A DNA stretch of 45,836 bases from positions 1 to 45,836 of the forward strand of contig NZ_JARKPQ010000016.1 of assembly GCF_029975155.1 (NCBI RefSeq). The letters run 5' to 3'. Of the stretch, positions 9,215-17,556 are shown one piece after another. How positions within the stretch are numbered: position 1 is the first letter of the stretch; each line of letters begins with the position of its first letter. This stretch comes from Propionicimonas sp. (GTDB taxonomy: Bacteria > Actinomycetota > Actinomycetes > Propionibacteriales > Propionibacteriaceae). Below the pieces are notes generated by a model. That model was not told the DNA's origin. It did not search any database and saw only the letters and a list, made by a program, of their open reading frames with translations. A program made the position numbers and the translations under genes.

Positions 9215-9943
9215 GTGACTGAAACCTCAACCAACACAGGCGCCCGCAGCGTGGTCGTGACCGGTGGCAACCGGGGAATCGGTCGGGCCATCGTCGAACG
9301 GTTCCTCGCGGCCGGCCACAGGGTGGCCAGCTTCGACATGGGCGGCGAGCCGCCGGAAGGTGCTCTCGGCGTCACCTGCAACGTCACCGACGCCGCCCAG
9401 GTGGACGCGGCCTTCGCGGAGGCGGAGGCGGCCAACGGTCCGGTCGAGATCCTGATCGCGAACGCCGGCATCACCAAGGACACGCTGATCCTGCGCATGT
9501 CGGACGCCGACTGGGACGCGGTGATCAACGTGAACCTGACCGGCGCGTTCCGCGTGGCCAAGCGCGCGGCGAAGAGCATGATCCGCGGCAAGTGGGGCCG
9601 GATCGTGTTCACCGGCTCGGTGGTCGGCCTGTACGGCTCGGCCGGCCAGGTGAACTACTCCTCGTCCAAGGCGGCGCTGGTCGGCATGGCCCGCTCGCTC
9701 ACCCGCGAGATCGGCAGCCGCGGCGTGACCGCGAACGTGGTCGCCCCGGGCTTCATCGAGACCGACATGACCGCCGTCCTGCCCGAGGATGTGATCGCGA
9801 AGTACCTGGCGTCCATCCCGGCGGCACGGCTGGGCCAGCCGGCCGAGGTCGCGTCCGCGGTGGCCTTCCTCGCGTCCGAGGAGGCGGGCTTCATCTCCGG
9901 AGCGGTGATCCCGGTCGACGGCGGCCTCGGCATGGGCCACTGA
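9215..9943 (+). CDS. fabG: 3-oxoacyl-[acyl-carrier-protein] reductase
   Basis: 242 aa short-chain dehydrogenase. NADPH-binding TGGNRGIGRA is at the N-terminus, NAGITKD follows, and the catalytic Ser and the YSSSK Tyr-Lys pair are present, as is the C-terminal VDGGLGMGH. It reduces beta-ketoacyl-ACP in fatty acid elongation. The close downstream InhA-type enoyl reductase (11 nt gap) reproduces the fabG1-inhA order of mycobacteria. GTG 9215 is chosen because homologous sequence begins there and the upstream frame runs through the divergent gene. Confidence 0.93.
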   Translation: MTETSTNTGARSVVVTGGNRGIGRAIVERFLAAGHRVASFDMGGEPPEGALGVTCNVTDAAQVDAAFAEAEAANGPVEILIANAGITKDTLILRMSDADWDAVINVNLTGAFRVAKRAAKSMIRGKWGRIVFTGSVVGLYGSAGQVNYSSSKAALVGMARSLTREIGSRGVTANVVAPGFIETDMTAVLPEDVIAKYLASIPAARLGQPAEVASAVAFLASEEAGFISGAVIPVDGGLGMGH

Positions 9944-9954
9944 GGAGGCTGACC

Positions 9955-10725
9955 ATGGGGATCCTTGAGGGCAAGAACATCCTGGTCGCCGGCGTGACCA
10001 TGAACACCTCGATTGGCTACCGGGTGGTGGAGATCGCCCAGGCCGAGGGCGCCAACGTCGTCGTGTCGAACTTCGGCAGGGCGATGAGCCTCACCGGCCG
10101 GGTGCTGAAGCGGCTCGACCCCCAGCCGCCGCTGCTCGAGCTCGACGTGACCAACGCCGAGCACCTGGCCAGCCTGCCCGAGCGGCTGGGGGAGCACGTC
10201 GACCGGCTCGACGGCGTCGTCCACTCGATCGCCTTCGCCAACCCCGAGACGGCGCTGGGCGGGAAGTTCCTCTCGACGCCCTTCGACGACGTGGGGTTCT
10301 CGGTGCACGTGTCGGCGTACTCGCTGGTCAGCCTCGCGATGGCCTGCAAGCCGCTGTTCGCCCCGTCCGCCTCTGTGGTGGGCATGACCTTCGACGCGAC
10401 CGTGTCCTGGCCCACCTACGACTGGATGGGTGTGTCGAAGGCCGCGCTGGAGAGCGCGTCCCGCTACCTCGCGCGCTACCTGGGTCCGGACGGCGTCCGC
10501 TGCAACCTGGTCGCGGCCGGTCCGCTGGAGACCATCGCCAAGAAGGCCATCCCCGGCTCGGAGGAGTTCAACGCGATCTGGGGCACCCGCGCGCCGCTCG
10601 GCTGGGACCCGAAGGACCTGACCCCGACCGCGAAGGCCGTCGTGGCCCTGCTGTCCGACTGGTTCCCCGCCACCACCGGCGAGATGGTGCACGTGGACGG
10701 CGGCCTGCACTCCACCGGCGCCTGA
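9955..10725 (+). CDS. fabI: Enoyl-[acyl-carrier-protein] reductase (FabI/InhA type)
   Basis: 256 aa. It has the FabI-type cofactor motif with a Gly-rich VAGVTMNTSIG in place of the standard SDR motif, SIAFA (Ser91, at the InhA Ser94 position), and the Y-x6-K active site (Tyr155, Lys162) in YDWMGVSK. The WDPKDLTPTAKAV segment and VHVDGG end also match. It performs the NADH-dependent last step of each elongation cycle and belongs to the family targeted by isoniazid and triclosan. GAGG lies 10-13 nt before the ATG. Confidence 0.93.
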   Translation: MGILEGKNILVAGVTMNTSIGYRVVEIAQAEGANVVVSNFGRAMSLTGRVLKRLDPQPPLLELDVTNAEHLASLPERLGEHVDRLDGVVHSIAFANPETALGGKFLSTPFDDVGFSVHVSAYSLVSLAMACKPLFAPSASVVGMTFDATVSWPTYDWMGVSKAALESASRYLARYLGPDGVRCNLVAAGPLETIAKKAIPGSEEFNAIWGTRAPLGWDPKDLTPTAKAVVALLSDWFPATTGEMVHVDGGLHSTGA

Positions 10726-10760
10726 CCCCGGTCGCGCGGGTCGGCCGCCCTCGTCCCTCA

Positions 10761-10829
10761 CAAAGGCTGCCGAAAGTGGCCGAAGCTGCCGAACCTTCGG
10801 CAGCGTCGGCGGGTTTCGGCAGCTTCTGC
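10761..10829 (-). repeat. 69-bp four-module palindromic repeat, copy 1
   Basis: The element carries four GCTGCCGAA-type modules: one at each end in inverted orientation and two forming a central perfect palindrome GCTGCCGAACCTTCGGCAGC at 10785-10804. Its reverse complement aligns without gaps to the copy at 32337-32405 (59 of 69 identical by eye). It lies in the gap between fabI and the ABC ATPase gene and could also serve as a transcription terminator. Confidence 0.75.
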
Positions 10830-10884
10830 AGGGGGCTGGCGGCGGGAGCGGCGCGGGCTGGCGTGCGAGTGGGCGGGAAGTCGG

Positions 10885-10890
10885 TAGGTT
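10885..10890 (+). promoter_or_regulatory. Likely -10 element (TAGGTT) of leaderless ABC ATPase gene
   Basis: TAGGTT ends 7 nt before the ATG at 10898, and no ribosome site is visible. Confidence 0.4.
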
Positions 10891-10897
10891 TGGCGGC

Positions 10898-11713
10898 ATG
10901 AGCGTCGTCGACCTGCGGGGTGTCTCGATCGTCCGGTCCGGAGCCACCCTGCTGAACGACGTCTCCTGGGCCGTCGAGGAAGGCGAGCGGTGGGTCGTCA
11001 TCGGACCCAACGGTGCCGGCAAGACCACCATGTTGCAGATCCTCGGCGCCCAGTGGCATCCCTCTGCGGGCACCGCGGCGATCCTCGGCGAGACGCTCGG
11101 CGCGGTGGACGTGTTCGAGTTGCGGCCGCGGATCGGGGTGACGTCGGCGGCGCTCGCCGACCGGATCCCCCGATCGGAACGGGTCTCGGACGTGGTGGTC
11201 TCGGCGGCCTACGCGGTGATGGGACGCTGGCGCGAGGCGTACGACGACCTCGACCACGACCGCGCCCGGCTGCTGATGCAGCAGCTGCGGGTGGACCACC
11301 TCGCCGACCGCACGTTCGGCACGCTCAGCGAGGGCGAGCGCAAGCGCGTCCAGATCGCCCGGGCGCTGATGACCGATCCCGAACTGCTGCTGCTGGACGA
11401 ACCGGCCGCGGGCCTCGACCTCACCGGCCGCGAGGCACTGGTGGCCACCCTCTCGGACATCTGCAGCGACCCGTACGCCCCGGCCACCGTGCTGGTCACC
11501 CACCACGTCGAGGAGATCCCGCGAGGGATCACCCACGCCCTGCTGCTCAAGCACGGCCGGATCGTGGCCGCCGGGCCCATCGCCGACGTCCTCACGGGTC
11601 CGCGGCTGAGCGCGACCTTCGACATCCTGCTCGAGGTCAGCACCACCGACGGACGCTGGGCGGCGCGGGCGGCGAGCCGTGCGGTGCCCCGTCCGCCCGC
11701 ACGGTTGGCCTGA
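10898..11713 (+). CDS. Orphan ABC transporter ATP-binding protein
   Basis: 271 aa single cassette: Walker A GPNGAGKTT (about residues 37-45), signature LSEGERKRVQIAR, Walker B LLLLDEPAAGLD and the switch His in LVTHHVEEI. No permease or binding protein is next to it. The sequence resembles the ModF/YlmA-like group of stand-alone cassettes. It is followed 39 nt later by NfeD and SPFH genes, which may be the membrane context, but that is inference. Confidence 0.85.
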   Translation: MSVVDLRGVSIVRSGATLLNDVSWAVEEGERWVVIGPNGAGKTTMLQILGAQWHPSAGTAAILGETLGAVDVFELRPRIGVTSAALADRIPRSERVSDVVVSAAYAVMGRWREAYDDLDHDRARLLMQQLRVDHLADRTFGTLSEGERKRVQIARALMTDPELLLLDEPAAGLDLTGREALVATLSDICSDPYAPATVLVTHHVEEIPRGITHALLLKHGRIVAAGPIADVLTGPRLSATFDILLEVSTTDGRWAARAASRAVPRPPARLA

Positions 11714-11752
11714 CCTTGGCATGATGGATGCCAGGGAAGGCGGGATGCGACG

Positions 11753-12211
11753 ATGCAATGGCTGGCTGAACACCTCTGGGTGGTGTGGATGGCACTGGCG
11801 GCGCTGCTCGGCGTCACCGAACTCCTCACCCTCGACTTCACGCTGTTGATGCTCGCCACCGGCGCTCTCGCCGGCGGCCTGGTCGCGCTCGTCCTGCCCG
11901 GTGTGCTCTGGGCGCAGATCGCGGTCGCCGTCGTGGTCGCGATCGCGATGCTCGGGCTGCTGCGGCCGACCCTGCTGCGGAAGGTGCGCGCCCTGCCCGG
12001 CTACCGGTCGAGCGTGGACAAGATGATCGGCAGCCCCGGCGTCGCCATCACCGAGATCACCCCCGGCAGCACCGGCGAGGTGAAGGTGGCCGGCGAGGTG
12101 TGGTCGGCCCGCAGCGTGGAGGGCACCATCCCGTCCGGAACGGAGATCGAGGTCTACCGGATCGACGGGGCGATCGCGATCGTCTACCCCCGCAACCTTG
12201 CCCTGCCCTGA
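11753..12211 (+). CDS. NfeD family membrane protein
   Basis: 152 aa. Two to three hydrophobic helices fill residues 5-75, followed by a C-terminal OB-fold-like domain (GSPGVAITEI, GEVKVAGEVWSARS, GTEIEVYRIDG), the NfeD C-terminal pattern. This is the short NfeD form without the serine protease part. NfeD genes are almost always next to an SPFH gene, as here (18 nt upstream of it), and the pair is thought to act together in membrane organisation. Confidence 0.9.
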   Translation: MQWLAEHLWVVWMALAALLGVTELLTLDFTLLMLATGALAGGLVALVLPGVLWAQIAVAVVVAIAMLGLLRPTLLRKVRALPGYRSSVDKMIGSPGVAITEITPGSTGEVKVAGEVWSARSVEGTIPSGTEIEVYRIDGAIAIVYPRNLALP

Positions 12212-12229
12212 CAACCCGAGGAGAAACGC

Positions 12230-13423
12230 ATGCCTGAAATCCTGGCCACCATCATCTGGCTGCTCGTCGCCATCGTCGCGGTGACCGTCCTGCTGCGCTC
12301 GGTGCGGGTGGTCCGCCAGCAGCAGGTGGGCGTCGTGGAGCGGCTGGGCAAGTTCCGCCGCACGCTGGAGCCGGGGCCGCACCTGCTCGTGCCGGTGATC
12401 GACTCCGTCCGCTACACCATGGACATGCGCGAGGCGGTCGTGCCGTTCCCGCCGCAGGGCGTGATCACCGAGGACAACCTCATGGTGAACATCGACTCGG
12501 TGATCTACTACCAGGTCGTCGATCCGGTACGGGCGGCGTACGAGGCGCAGAACTACATCCAGGCCATCGAGCAGCTCACCATGACCACGCTGCGCAACAT
12601 CATCGGCGGTCTGGACCTCGAGCAGACCCTGACCAGCCGTGAGGAGATCAACCAGAAGCTGCGGGCGGTGCTGGACGAGGCCACCGGCAAGTGGGGCATC
12701 AAGGTGAACCGGGTGGAGCTGCGCTCGATCGAGCCGCCGGCCACGATCCGGGACGCGATGGAGAAGGGCGCGCGCGCCGAGCGGGACAAGCGGGCGGCGA
12801 TCCTCACCGCCGAGGGCCAGCGGCAGTCGATGATCCTGTCGGCCTCCGGCGACCGGGAGGCGTCGATCCTGCGCGCCCAGGGCGAGCGCGAGTCTGCGGT
12901 GCTGCGGGCGCAGGCCGACCGGCAGGCCTCGATGCTGCGGGCCGAAGGCGAGGCCCAGGCGATCACCACGACCTTCAACGCCATCCACGCCGGCAAGCCC
13001 AGCCAGTCGCTGCTGGCCTACCAGTACCTGCGGATGCTGCCGAGCCTCGCCCGTGGCGAGTCGAACAAGGTCTGGATCATCCCCAGTGAGCTGAACGACG
13101 CCCTGAAGGGACTCGGCCAGATCGCGGGGAACGTCGCCGCGGGTGCGGCGGGAGAGGCCGCCGAGGCGGACGAGGGCGAGTTCGAGGCGCCGAAGCCGGT
13201 GGACGTGTTCGCGGAGATCGATGCGCAGAAGAAGATCGACGAGGCGAACTCGGCCGCGTCCGTGCAGCAGGCGATCGCCGAGGCGGAGGCGCTGGAGGGA
13301 CGCCGGGCCGCCCGGCTGGCGACCGAGTCCGGCAACGCCCTGACGACGGGGGAACCGCAGCCGCCGGCTACTGATCCGTTGGCTGCCCCTCAGCAGGAGC
13401 CGGAACAGAACCCAGCAGGCTGA
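12230..13423 (+). CDS. SPFH/band 7 protein (QmcA/stomatin-like), partner of NfeD
   Basis: 397 aa. One N-terminal membrane helix (about residues 3-22) is followed by an SPFH domain with the stomatin-type VVRQQQVGVVERLGKF, a PGPHLLVPVID segment and LRNIIGGLDLEQTLTSR. A long Ala/Glu/Arg coiled coil (about residues 180-250) follows, then an acidic and Pro/Gln-rich tail. AGGAG precedes the ATG by 7 nt. The last 56 bp overlap the 3' end of the convergent TetR gene. It is probably a membrane scaffold. Confidence 0.92.
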   Translation: MPEILATIIWLLVAIVAVTVLLRSVRVVRQQQVGVVERLGKFRRTLEPGPHLLVPVIDSVRYTMDMREAVVPFPPQGVITEDNLMVNIDSVIYYQVVDPVRAAYEAQNYIQAIEQLTMTTLRNIIGGLDLEQTLTSREEINQKLRAVLDEATGKWGIKVNRVELRSIEPPATIRDAMEKGARAERDKRAAILTAEGQRQSMILSASGDREASILRAQGERESAVLRAQADRQASMLRAEGEAQAITTTFNAIHAGKPSQSLLAYQYLRMLPSLARGESNKVWIIPSELNDALKGLGQIAGNVAAGAAGEAAEADEGEFEAPKPVDVFAEIDAQKKIDEANSAASVQQAIAEAEALEGRRAARLATESGNALTTGEPQPPATDPLAAPQQEPEQNPAG

Positions 13424-13976
13424 CCAGATAGGCCAGGTGCCCGGCCATGTCCAGGCCGGGATCCATCAGCCACTGCGTCTGCAGGCCGTCCGCGGCGGCG
13501 ATCATCAGGGTGGCGGACCGTTCCGCGTCCAGGTGCGCGGGGAGCCTGCCGTCCGCCTTCCGGGTCTCGATGTCGTCGATGAGGAGCTGGCGGATCCCCG
13601 CGTAGCGGTCGGCGATGGCCGCATGCCCGGGGTGGTCGGGATCGGTGGCCTCGATCGAGTACCGGGCGGAGAGCTGCATGAGACCGGGGACCTCGGCGTT
13701 GTGCCGGACGATGCTCACCATGGCCTCCAGCGGGGTCGCGTTGTCGCTGTCGGCGCGGGCGAGGTCGACGTCGTCCCGCTTGAGCAGGATCTCCGCGAAG
13801 AGGTCCTCCTTCGACGCGAAGTAGTGCAGCAGGCCCGCCTGGCTCAGGCCGACGGCGGCGGCGAGTTCTCGGACCGATGTCCTCCGGTAGCCGGTGCGGG
13901 CGATGACCTCCAGCGCGGTGGTGAGGATCTCCTCGCGTTTGGCGAGGCCTTTGGCGTAGCGGGCGGGGCGGGGCAC
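13368..13976 (-). CDS. TetR/AcrR family transcriptional regulator
   Basis: 202 aa from GTG 13976. The N-terminal helix-turn-helix is clear (REEILTTALEVIARTGYRRTSVRELAAAVGLSQAGLLHYFASKEDLFAEIL); the rest is a ligand-binding helical domain of the kind with a BetI/TetR C-terminal LMIAAADGLQTQWL segment. It begins 16 nt after the stop of the BASS transporter gene, so both are probably one transcript and the transporter gene is a likely target. The ligand is unknown. Confidence 0.9.
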   Translation of the reverse strand: MPRPARYAKGLAKREEILTTALEVIARTGYRRTSVRELAAAVGLSQAGLLHYFASKEDLFAEILLKRDDVDLARADSDNATPLEAMVSIVRHNAEVPGLMQLSARYSIEATDPDHPGHAAIADRYAGIRQLLIDDIETRKADGRLPAHLDAERSATLMIAAADGLQTQWLMDPGLDMAGHLAYLVSLLGSVPAPAEGQPTDQ

Positions 13977-13992
13977 GGAGCCATCGTAACGA

Positions 13993-14958
13993 TCAGTCGG
14001 CCGCGCGGGCGTACCTGCCGGCGAGAGCGGAGCAGGCCATCAGCTGCGCCTGGTGGAACAGCACCAGCGGCAGCATGAGCAGGCCGAGGGGCTGGCCCGC
14101 GAACAGGACGCCCGCCATCGGCAGGCCGCTGGCCAGGGACTTCTTGGTGCCGCAGAACTGGATGGCGATCACGTCCGCCCGGCTGAAACCGAGCCGTCGC
14201 GCCGTCCACCAGGTCAGCCAGAGCATGAGGGCCAGCACCAGCAGGCACACCACCAGCACGAGGGCGAGTGACGTCCAGGAGGTCTGGGTCCACATGCCTT
14301 CGCGCATTCCGGTCGAGAAGGCCGAGTACACGACCAGGACGATCGAGCCGCGGTCGACCAGCTTCAGCTGGGGATGGGCGTTGACGAAGCCCGCCGTCCA
14401 GCGCCGGGAGAGCTGGCCGAGCACGAAAGGCAGGAACAGCTGCAGCAGGATGTCGACGATCGTGGACGTGGTGAACGCCACCCGGCCGGTGCTGGACAGC
14501 AGCAGCCAGCACAGCGCGGGCGTCAGGAACACGCCGAGGATGTTGGACGCGGAGGCGCTGACCACCGCGCCGGCCACGTTGCCCTTCGCGATCGAGGTGA
14601 AGGCGATGGACGACTGCACGGTGGACGGGACCAGCGTCAGGTACAGCAGGCCGGCGCCAAGGCCCGGTCCGACGAGCGGCCCGACCACCGCGAGCACGGC
14701 GAGGCCGAGCAGCGGGAACGCCAGATAGGTGAAGCCGAGGATCGTCAGGTGCAGCCGCCAGTGGCGCAGCCCGGCGAGCGTCTCGGACGGGCTCAGCCGG
14801 GCGCCGTAGAGGAAGAACAGCAGGGCGATCGCCACGGTCGTGGCCACGTCGAGGACGTCGACCCACACCCCGCCGGCGGGGAACACCGAGGCCAGCACGG
14901 CAGCCGCGATGATGGCGAGCAGGAACCGGTCGACGGGAATTCGGGAGAGCCAGGACAT
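13993..14958 (-). CDS. Bile acid:sodium symporter (BASS/SBF-like) family transporter
   Basis: 321 aa with about nine to ten hydrophobic helices. The family's crossover region appears as LVPSTVQSSIAFTSIAKGN and the second as QFCGTKKSLASGLPMA, typical of the YfeH-like SBF branch. These proteins move organic anions with sodium; the substrate is not known. ATG 14958 is a good start. It is upstream of and probably co-transcribed with the TetR gene. Confidence 0.88.
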   Translation of the reverse strand: MSWLSRIPVDRFLLAIIAAAVLASVFPAGGVWVDVLDVATTVAIALLFFLYGARLSPSETLAGLRHWRLHLTILGFTYLAFPLLGLAVLAVVGPLVGPGLGAGLLYLTLVPSTVQSSIAFTSIAKGNVAGAVVSASASNILGVFLTPALCWLLLSSTGRVAFTTSTIVDILLQLFLPFVLGQLSRRWTAGFVNAHPQLKLVDRGSIVLVVYSAFSTGMREGMWTQTSWTSLALVLVVCLLVLALMLWLTWWTARRLGFSRADVIAIQFCGTKKSLASGLPMAGVLFAGQPLGLLMLPLVLFHQAQLMACSALAGRYARAAD

Positions 14959-15004
14959 CGCGGCTCATCCTAGGTGTCGAGATGATCCTCCCGGGCCCGA
15001 TTCC

Positions 15005-15067
15005 GTCGTCCCCGCCCACCATGTCGTCCCGACCCACCATGTCATCCCGGGCTTGACCCGGGATCTC
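15005..15067 (+). repeat. Solo half-element of the GTCATCCCGG repeat family with two degenerate half-sites
   Basis: Two GTCGTCCC half-sites start at 15005 and 15023, and a GTCATCCCGGG half-element starts at 15041, giving an exact 18-bp period. The last unit is a hairpin with arms CCCGGG around CTTGA and ends in GGGATCTC. It is identical over 27 nt to the half-element at 40712-40738 that closes the GIY-YIG gene. No nuclease gene is nearby. The right half of the 79-bp element is missing. Confidence 0.8.
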
Positions 15068-15078
15068 GGCACCGCCCG

Positions 15079-15084
15079 TAGGAT
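15079..15084 (+). promoter_or_regulatory. Likely -10 element (TAGGAT) of leaderless trmH-like gene
   Basis: TAGGAT ends 6 nt before the GTG at 15091. A TTGACC at 15053-15058, inside the repeat half-element, lies 20 bp upstream and could act as a poor -35. Confidence 0.4.
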
Positions 15085-15090
15085 CGCCGC

Positions 15091-15900
15091 GTGGCCACCG
15101 TGATTCCGATCGACGACGCAGGGGATCCACGGCTGGCCGACTACGTCGGGCTGCGGGAGGCGTCGCTGCGGCGGCTGCTGGAGACCGAGCGCGGCATCTT
15201 CATCGCCGAGGGCAGCAAGGTGATCCGGCGGGCGCTGGACGCCGGGTACCCGCCGCGGTCGCTCCTGCTGGCAGAGCGCTGGCTGGCCGAGCTCGCCGAC
15301 CTCCTGGAGCCGCTGGACGTGCCGGTGTACCTCGTCAGCGAGGAGCTGGCCGAGCAGGTGACCGGCTTCCACGTCCACCGCGGGGCGCTGGCCTCGCTGT
15401 ACCGGGTCGACCGGTACACGGTGGCCGACGTCCTCGCGGCCGGACGGCGGCTGGTCGTGCTGGAGGACCTGGTCGACCACACGAACGTCGGTGCGGTGAT
15501 CCGCAATGCGGCCGGCCTCGGCTGGGACGGTCTGCTGATCAGTCCGCGCTGCGCGGACCCGCTCTACCGGCGCAGCGTGAAGGTCTCGATGGGCGCGGTG
15601 TTCTCGCTGCCGTGGGCCCGGCTCGCCGACCATCGGGAGGCGCCGGCGCTGCTGCGCGAGGGCGGCTTCACCGTCGTGGCGCTGGCGCTGGCCGACACCG
15701 CCGTGGACCTCGCCGAGTTCGCCGGCGCCCTGGCGCCGTCCGCAAGGGTGGCGATCCTGCTGGGGACCGAGGGCCACGGGCTGAGCCAGCGGTGGCTCGC
15801 TGGTGCGGACGCGATCGTGCAGATCCCGATGTACGCCGGCATCGACTCGCTCAACGTGGCCGCGGCCAGCGCGGTCGCCTGCTACGTGCTCGGCCGCTGA
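15091..15900 (+). CDS. SpoU/TrmH family RNA methyltransferase
   Basis: 269 aa. An N-terminal substrate-binding part (FIAEGSKVIRRAL) precedes the knotted SpoU domain with its three motifs: LEDLVDHTNVGAVIRNA, ILLGTEGHGLS and IPMYAGIDSLNVAAASAVACY. The family 2'-O-methylates ribose in tRNA or rRNA; the target base cannot be assigned. The GTG start is supported by the -10 element just ahead of it. Confidence 0.9.
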   Translation: MATVIPIDDAGDPRLADYVGLREASLRRLLETERGIFIAEGSKVIRRALDAGYPPRSLLLAERWLAELADLLEPLDVPVYLVSEELAEQVTGFHVHRGALASLYRVDRYTVADVLAAGRRLVVLEDLVDHTNVGAVIRNAAGLGWDGLLISPRCADPLYRRSVKVSMGAVFSLPWARLADHREAPALLREGGFTVVALALADTAVDLAEFAGALAPSARVAILLGTEGHGLSQRWLAGADAIVQIPMYAGIDSLNVAAASAVACYVLGR

Positions 15901-15912
15901 CGGCTGAGCCTG

Positions 15913-15926
15913 ACGAAGCCCTTCGT
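15913..15926. terminator. Short hairpin between convergent trmH-like and def genes
   Basis: ACGAAG and CTTCGT arms with a 2-nt loop lie in the 34-bp gap between the converging stops. There is no U-tract, so it is a weak terminator candidate. Confidence 0.3.
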
Positions 15927-15934
15927 GGGGTGCC

Positions 15935-16525
15935 CTACTCGTCCGCGGAGGTCTTCTTCGGGGTGACCGGCCAGTCGGCGGGGTAGAGGTGGGCGAGTTC
16001 GGAGTGCTGGGCGTACAGCTTGCGGCGGAGCCGGGTGGACAGCCGGTCGCCGAACACCGTGCCCTTGAGGTGATCGGTCTCGTGCTGCAGGCAGCGGGCC
16101 AGCAGGCCGGTGCCCTCGACGGTGACCGGGTTGCCCCACGGGTCCACGCCCGTGCAGGTCGCCTTGTCCGGGCGCGCCAGTGGCTGGTAGCCGCCGGGGA
16201 GCGACAGGCAGCCCTCGTCGGCCGACTCGAGGTTGCGCCGGTCACCCTCGGGCAGGGTCACCACCGGGTTGCAGATCGCGCCCACGCGGTTGATGTCGTC
16301 CGCGTCAGGGCAGTCGAACACGAACAGGGCGAGGTCGACGCCCACCTGGGTGGCCGCCAGGCCCACTCCGCGAGCGGCCTCCATGGTCGCGAACATGTCC
16401 CGGACCAGGGTGTGCAACTCGTCGTCGAAGGCGGTGACCGGCCTGGTCGGCGCGTGCATCACCGGCTCACCCCAGCGCGTGATCGGACGCAGCGTGCCGC
16501 CGCTGGCCAGCTCCTCGATGCCCAT
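15935..16525 (-). CDS. def: Peptide deformylase
   Basis: 196 aa with all three deformylase motifs: GVGLAATQ (residues 53-60), EGCLS (104-108) and HETDH (148-152), giving the Cys and two His metal ligands plus the catalytic Glu. It removes the formyl group from new proteins. ATG 16525 is chosen because a GGGAGGAG ribosome site sits 7 nt upstream. It converges on the trmH-like gene and is divergent from xerC. Confidence 0.95.
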   Translation of the reverse strand: MGIEELASGGTLRPITRWGEPVMHAPTRPVTAFDDELHTLVRDMFATMEAARGVGLAATQVGVDLALFVFDCPDADDINRVGAICNPVVTLPEGDRRNLESADEGCLSLPGGYQPLARPDKATCTGVDPWGNPVTVEGTGLLARCLQHETDHLKGTVFGDRLSTRLRRKLYAQHSELAHLYPADWPVTPKKTSADE

Positions 16526-16613
16526 CGTGATGCTCCTCCCCATTCGAGGGCACATCTTAGGGCTCGCGGCGGGTGCGCTTGCGCCATGGTGGCCCCGGGG
16601 CGACGCTGACGGG

Positions 16614-17552
16614 GTGGAGACGGAAGACCTCTCGCCGGCGGCGGCGGCGATCCTGGCAGCCTTCGCCGACCACCTCCGCCTGGAGCGCGGCCTGTCGCCA
16701 CACACCGTCCGGGCCTACACCGGCGACCTGACCAACCTGTTCGCCCACCTCGCCCGGGTGGGGGAGGGCGAGCCGGGAGACGTCACGCTCGCCGACCTGC
16801 GCCGGTGGCTGGCCAATCTGCACGCCGCCGGCTCCGATCGGGCCACCTTGGCCCGCCGCGCCGCGGGGGCCCGGACGTTCTTCGCCTGGGCCGCCCGCAC
16901 CGGACGGCTGCCCGCCGATCCCGCCGCGGCGCTGCGGTCGCCCACCGTGGATCGGCGGCTGCCGCCGACCGTCGAGGCCGAACAGGCCCGCCGCGCACTC
17001 GACGGGCTCGCCGCGCGGGTCGAGGAGGCCGAGGATCCGTTGGACCGCGCGGCCCGGCGTCGCGACCTGGCGATCGTCGAGGTGTTGTACGCGGGCGGCA
17101 TCCGGGTGTCCGAGCTCGCCGGGCTCGACACCGGCGACCTCGATGTGCAGCGCGGCCTGTTGCGGGTGCTCGGCAAGGGCGGAAAGCAGCGGACGGTCCC
17201 GCTGGGCGCTCCGGCGCTGCGGGCGCTCGACGCCTGGCTCGCGGTGCGCGCGCGACTGGCCCGTCCCGCCGCCGGCCAGGCCGTGTTCGTCGGCGATCGC
17301 GGCGGCCGGATCGATCCGCGGGTGGTGCGCCGGATCGTCCATCGCGCGCTGGCCGTCGTGCCGGACGCTCCCGACCTCGGCCCGCACGGGTTGCGGCACG
17401 CCATGGCCACCCACCTGCTGGAGGGCGGCGCCGACCTGCGCTCCGTCCAGGAACTGCTCGGCCACTCCTCGCTGGCCACCACCCAGCTGTACACCCATGT
17501 GTCGGGCGACCGCCTTCGGAAGGCCTACCAGCAGGCGCATCCGCGGGCCTGA
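16614..17552 (+). CDS. xerC: Tyrosine recombinase XerC
   Basis: 312 aa. The N-terminal core-binding SAM-like domain includes HLRLERGLSPHTVRAYTGDL. The catalytic domain has the Arg in AGGIRVSELAG, Lys in GKGGKQR, HGLRHAMATHLL, LGHSSLATTQLYTHV and the nucleophile Tyr in that last motif. The housekeeping XerC acts with XerD at dif to resolve chromosome dimers; length and lack of mobile-element context support this over a phage integrase. GTG 16614 is the first in-frame start that fits the domain boundary. Confidence 0.88.
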   Translation: METEDLSPAAAAILAAFADHLRLERGLSPHTVRAYTGDLTNLFAHLARVGEGEPGDVTLADLRRWLANLHAAGSDRATLARRAAGARTFFAWAARTGRLPADPAAALRSPTVDRRLPPTVEAEQARRALDGLAARVEEAEDPLDRAARRRDLAIVEVLYAGGIRVSELAGLDTGDLDVQRGLLRVLGKGGKQRTVPLGAPALRALDAWLAVRARLARPAAGQAVFVGDRGGRIDPRVVRRIVHRALAVVPDAPDLGPHGLRHAMATHLLEGGADLRSVQELLGHSSLATTQLYTHVSGDRLRKAYQQAHPRA

Positions 17553-17556
17553 GCCG

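Noticed and set aside
10568..12988. 806-codon minus-strand open frame across the ABC, NfeD and SPFH genes
   Set aside because: Crosses several well-supported plus-strand genes and has no domain signature.
16614..17552. Phage or island integrase
   Set aside because: Full-length XerC with core neighbours and no attachment site, tRNA or phage genes nearby.
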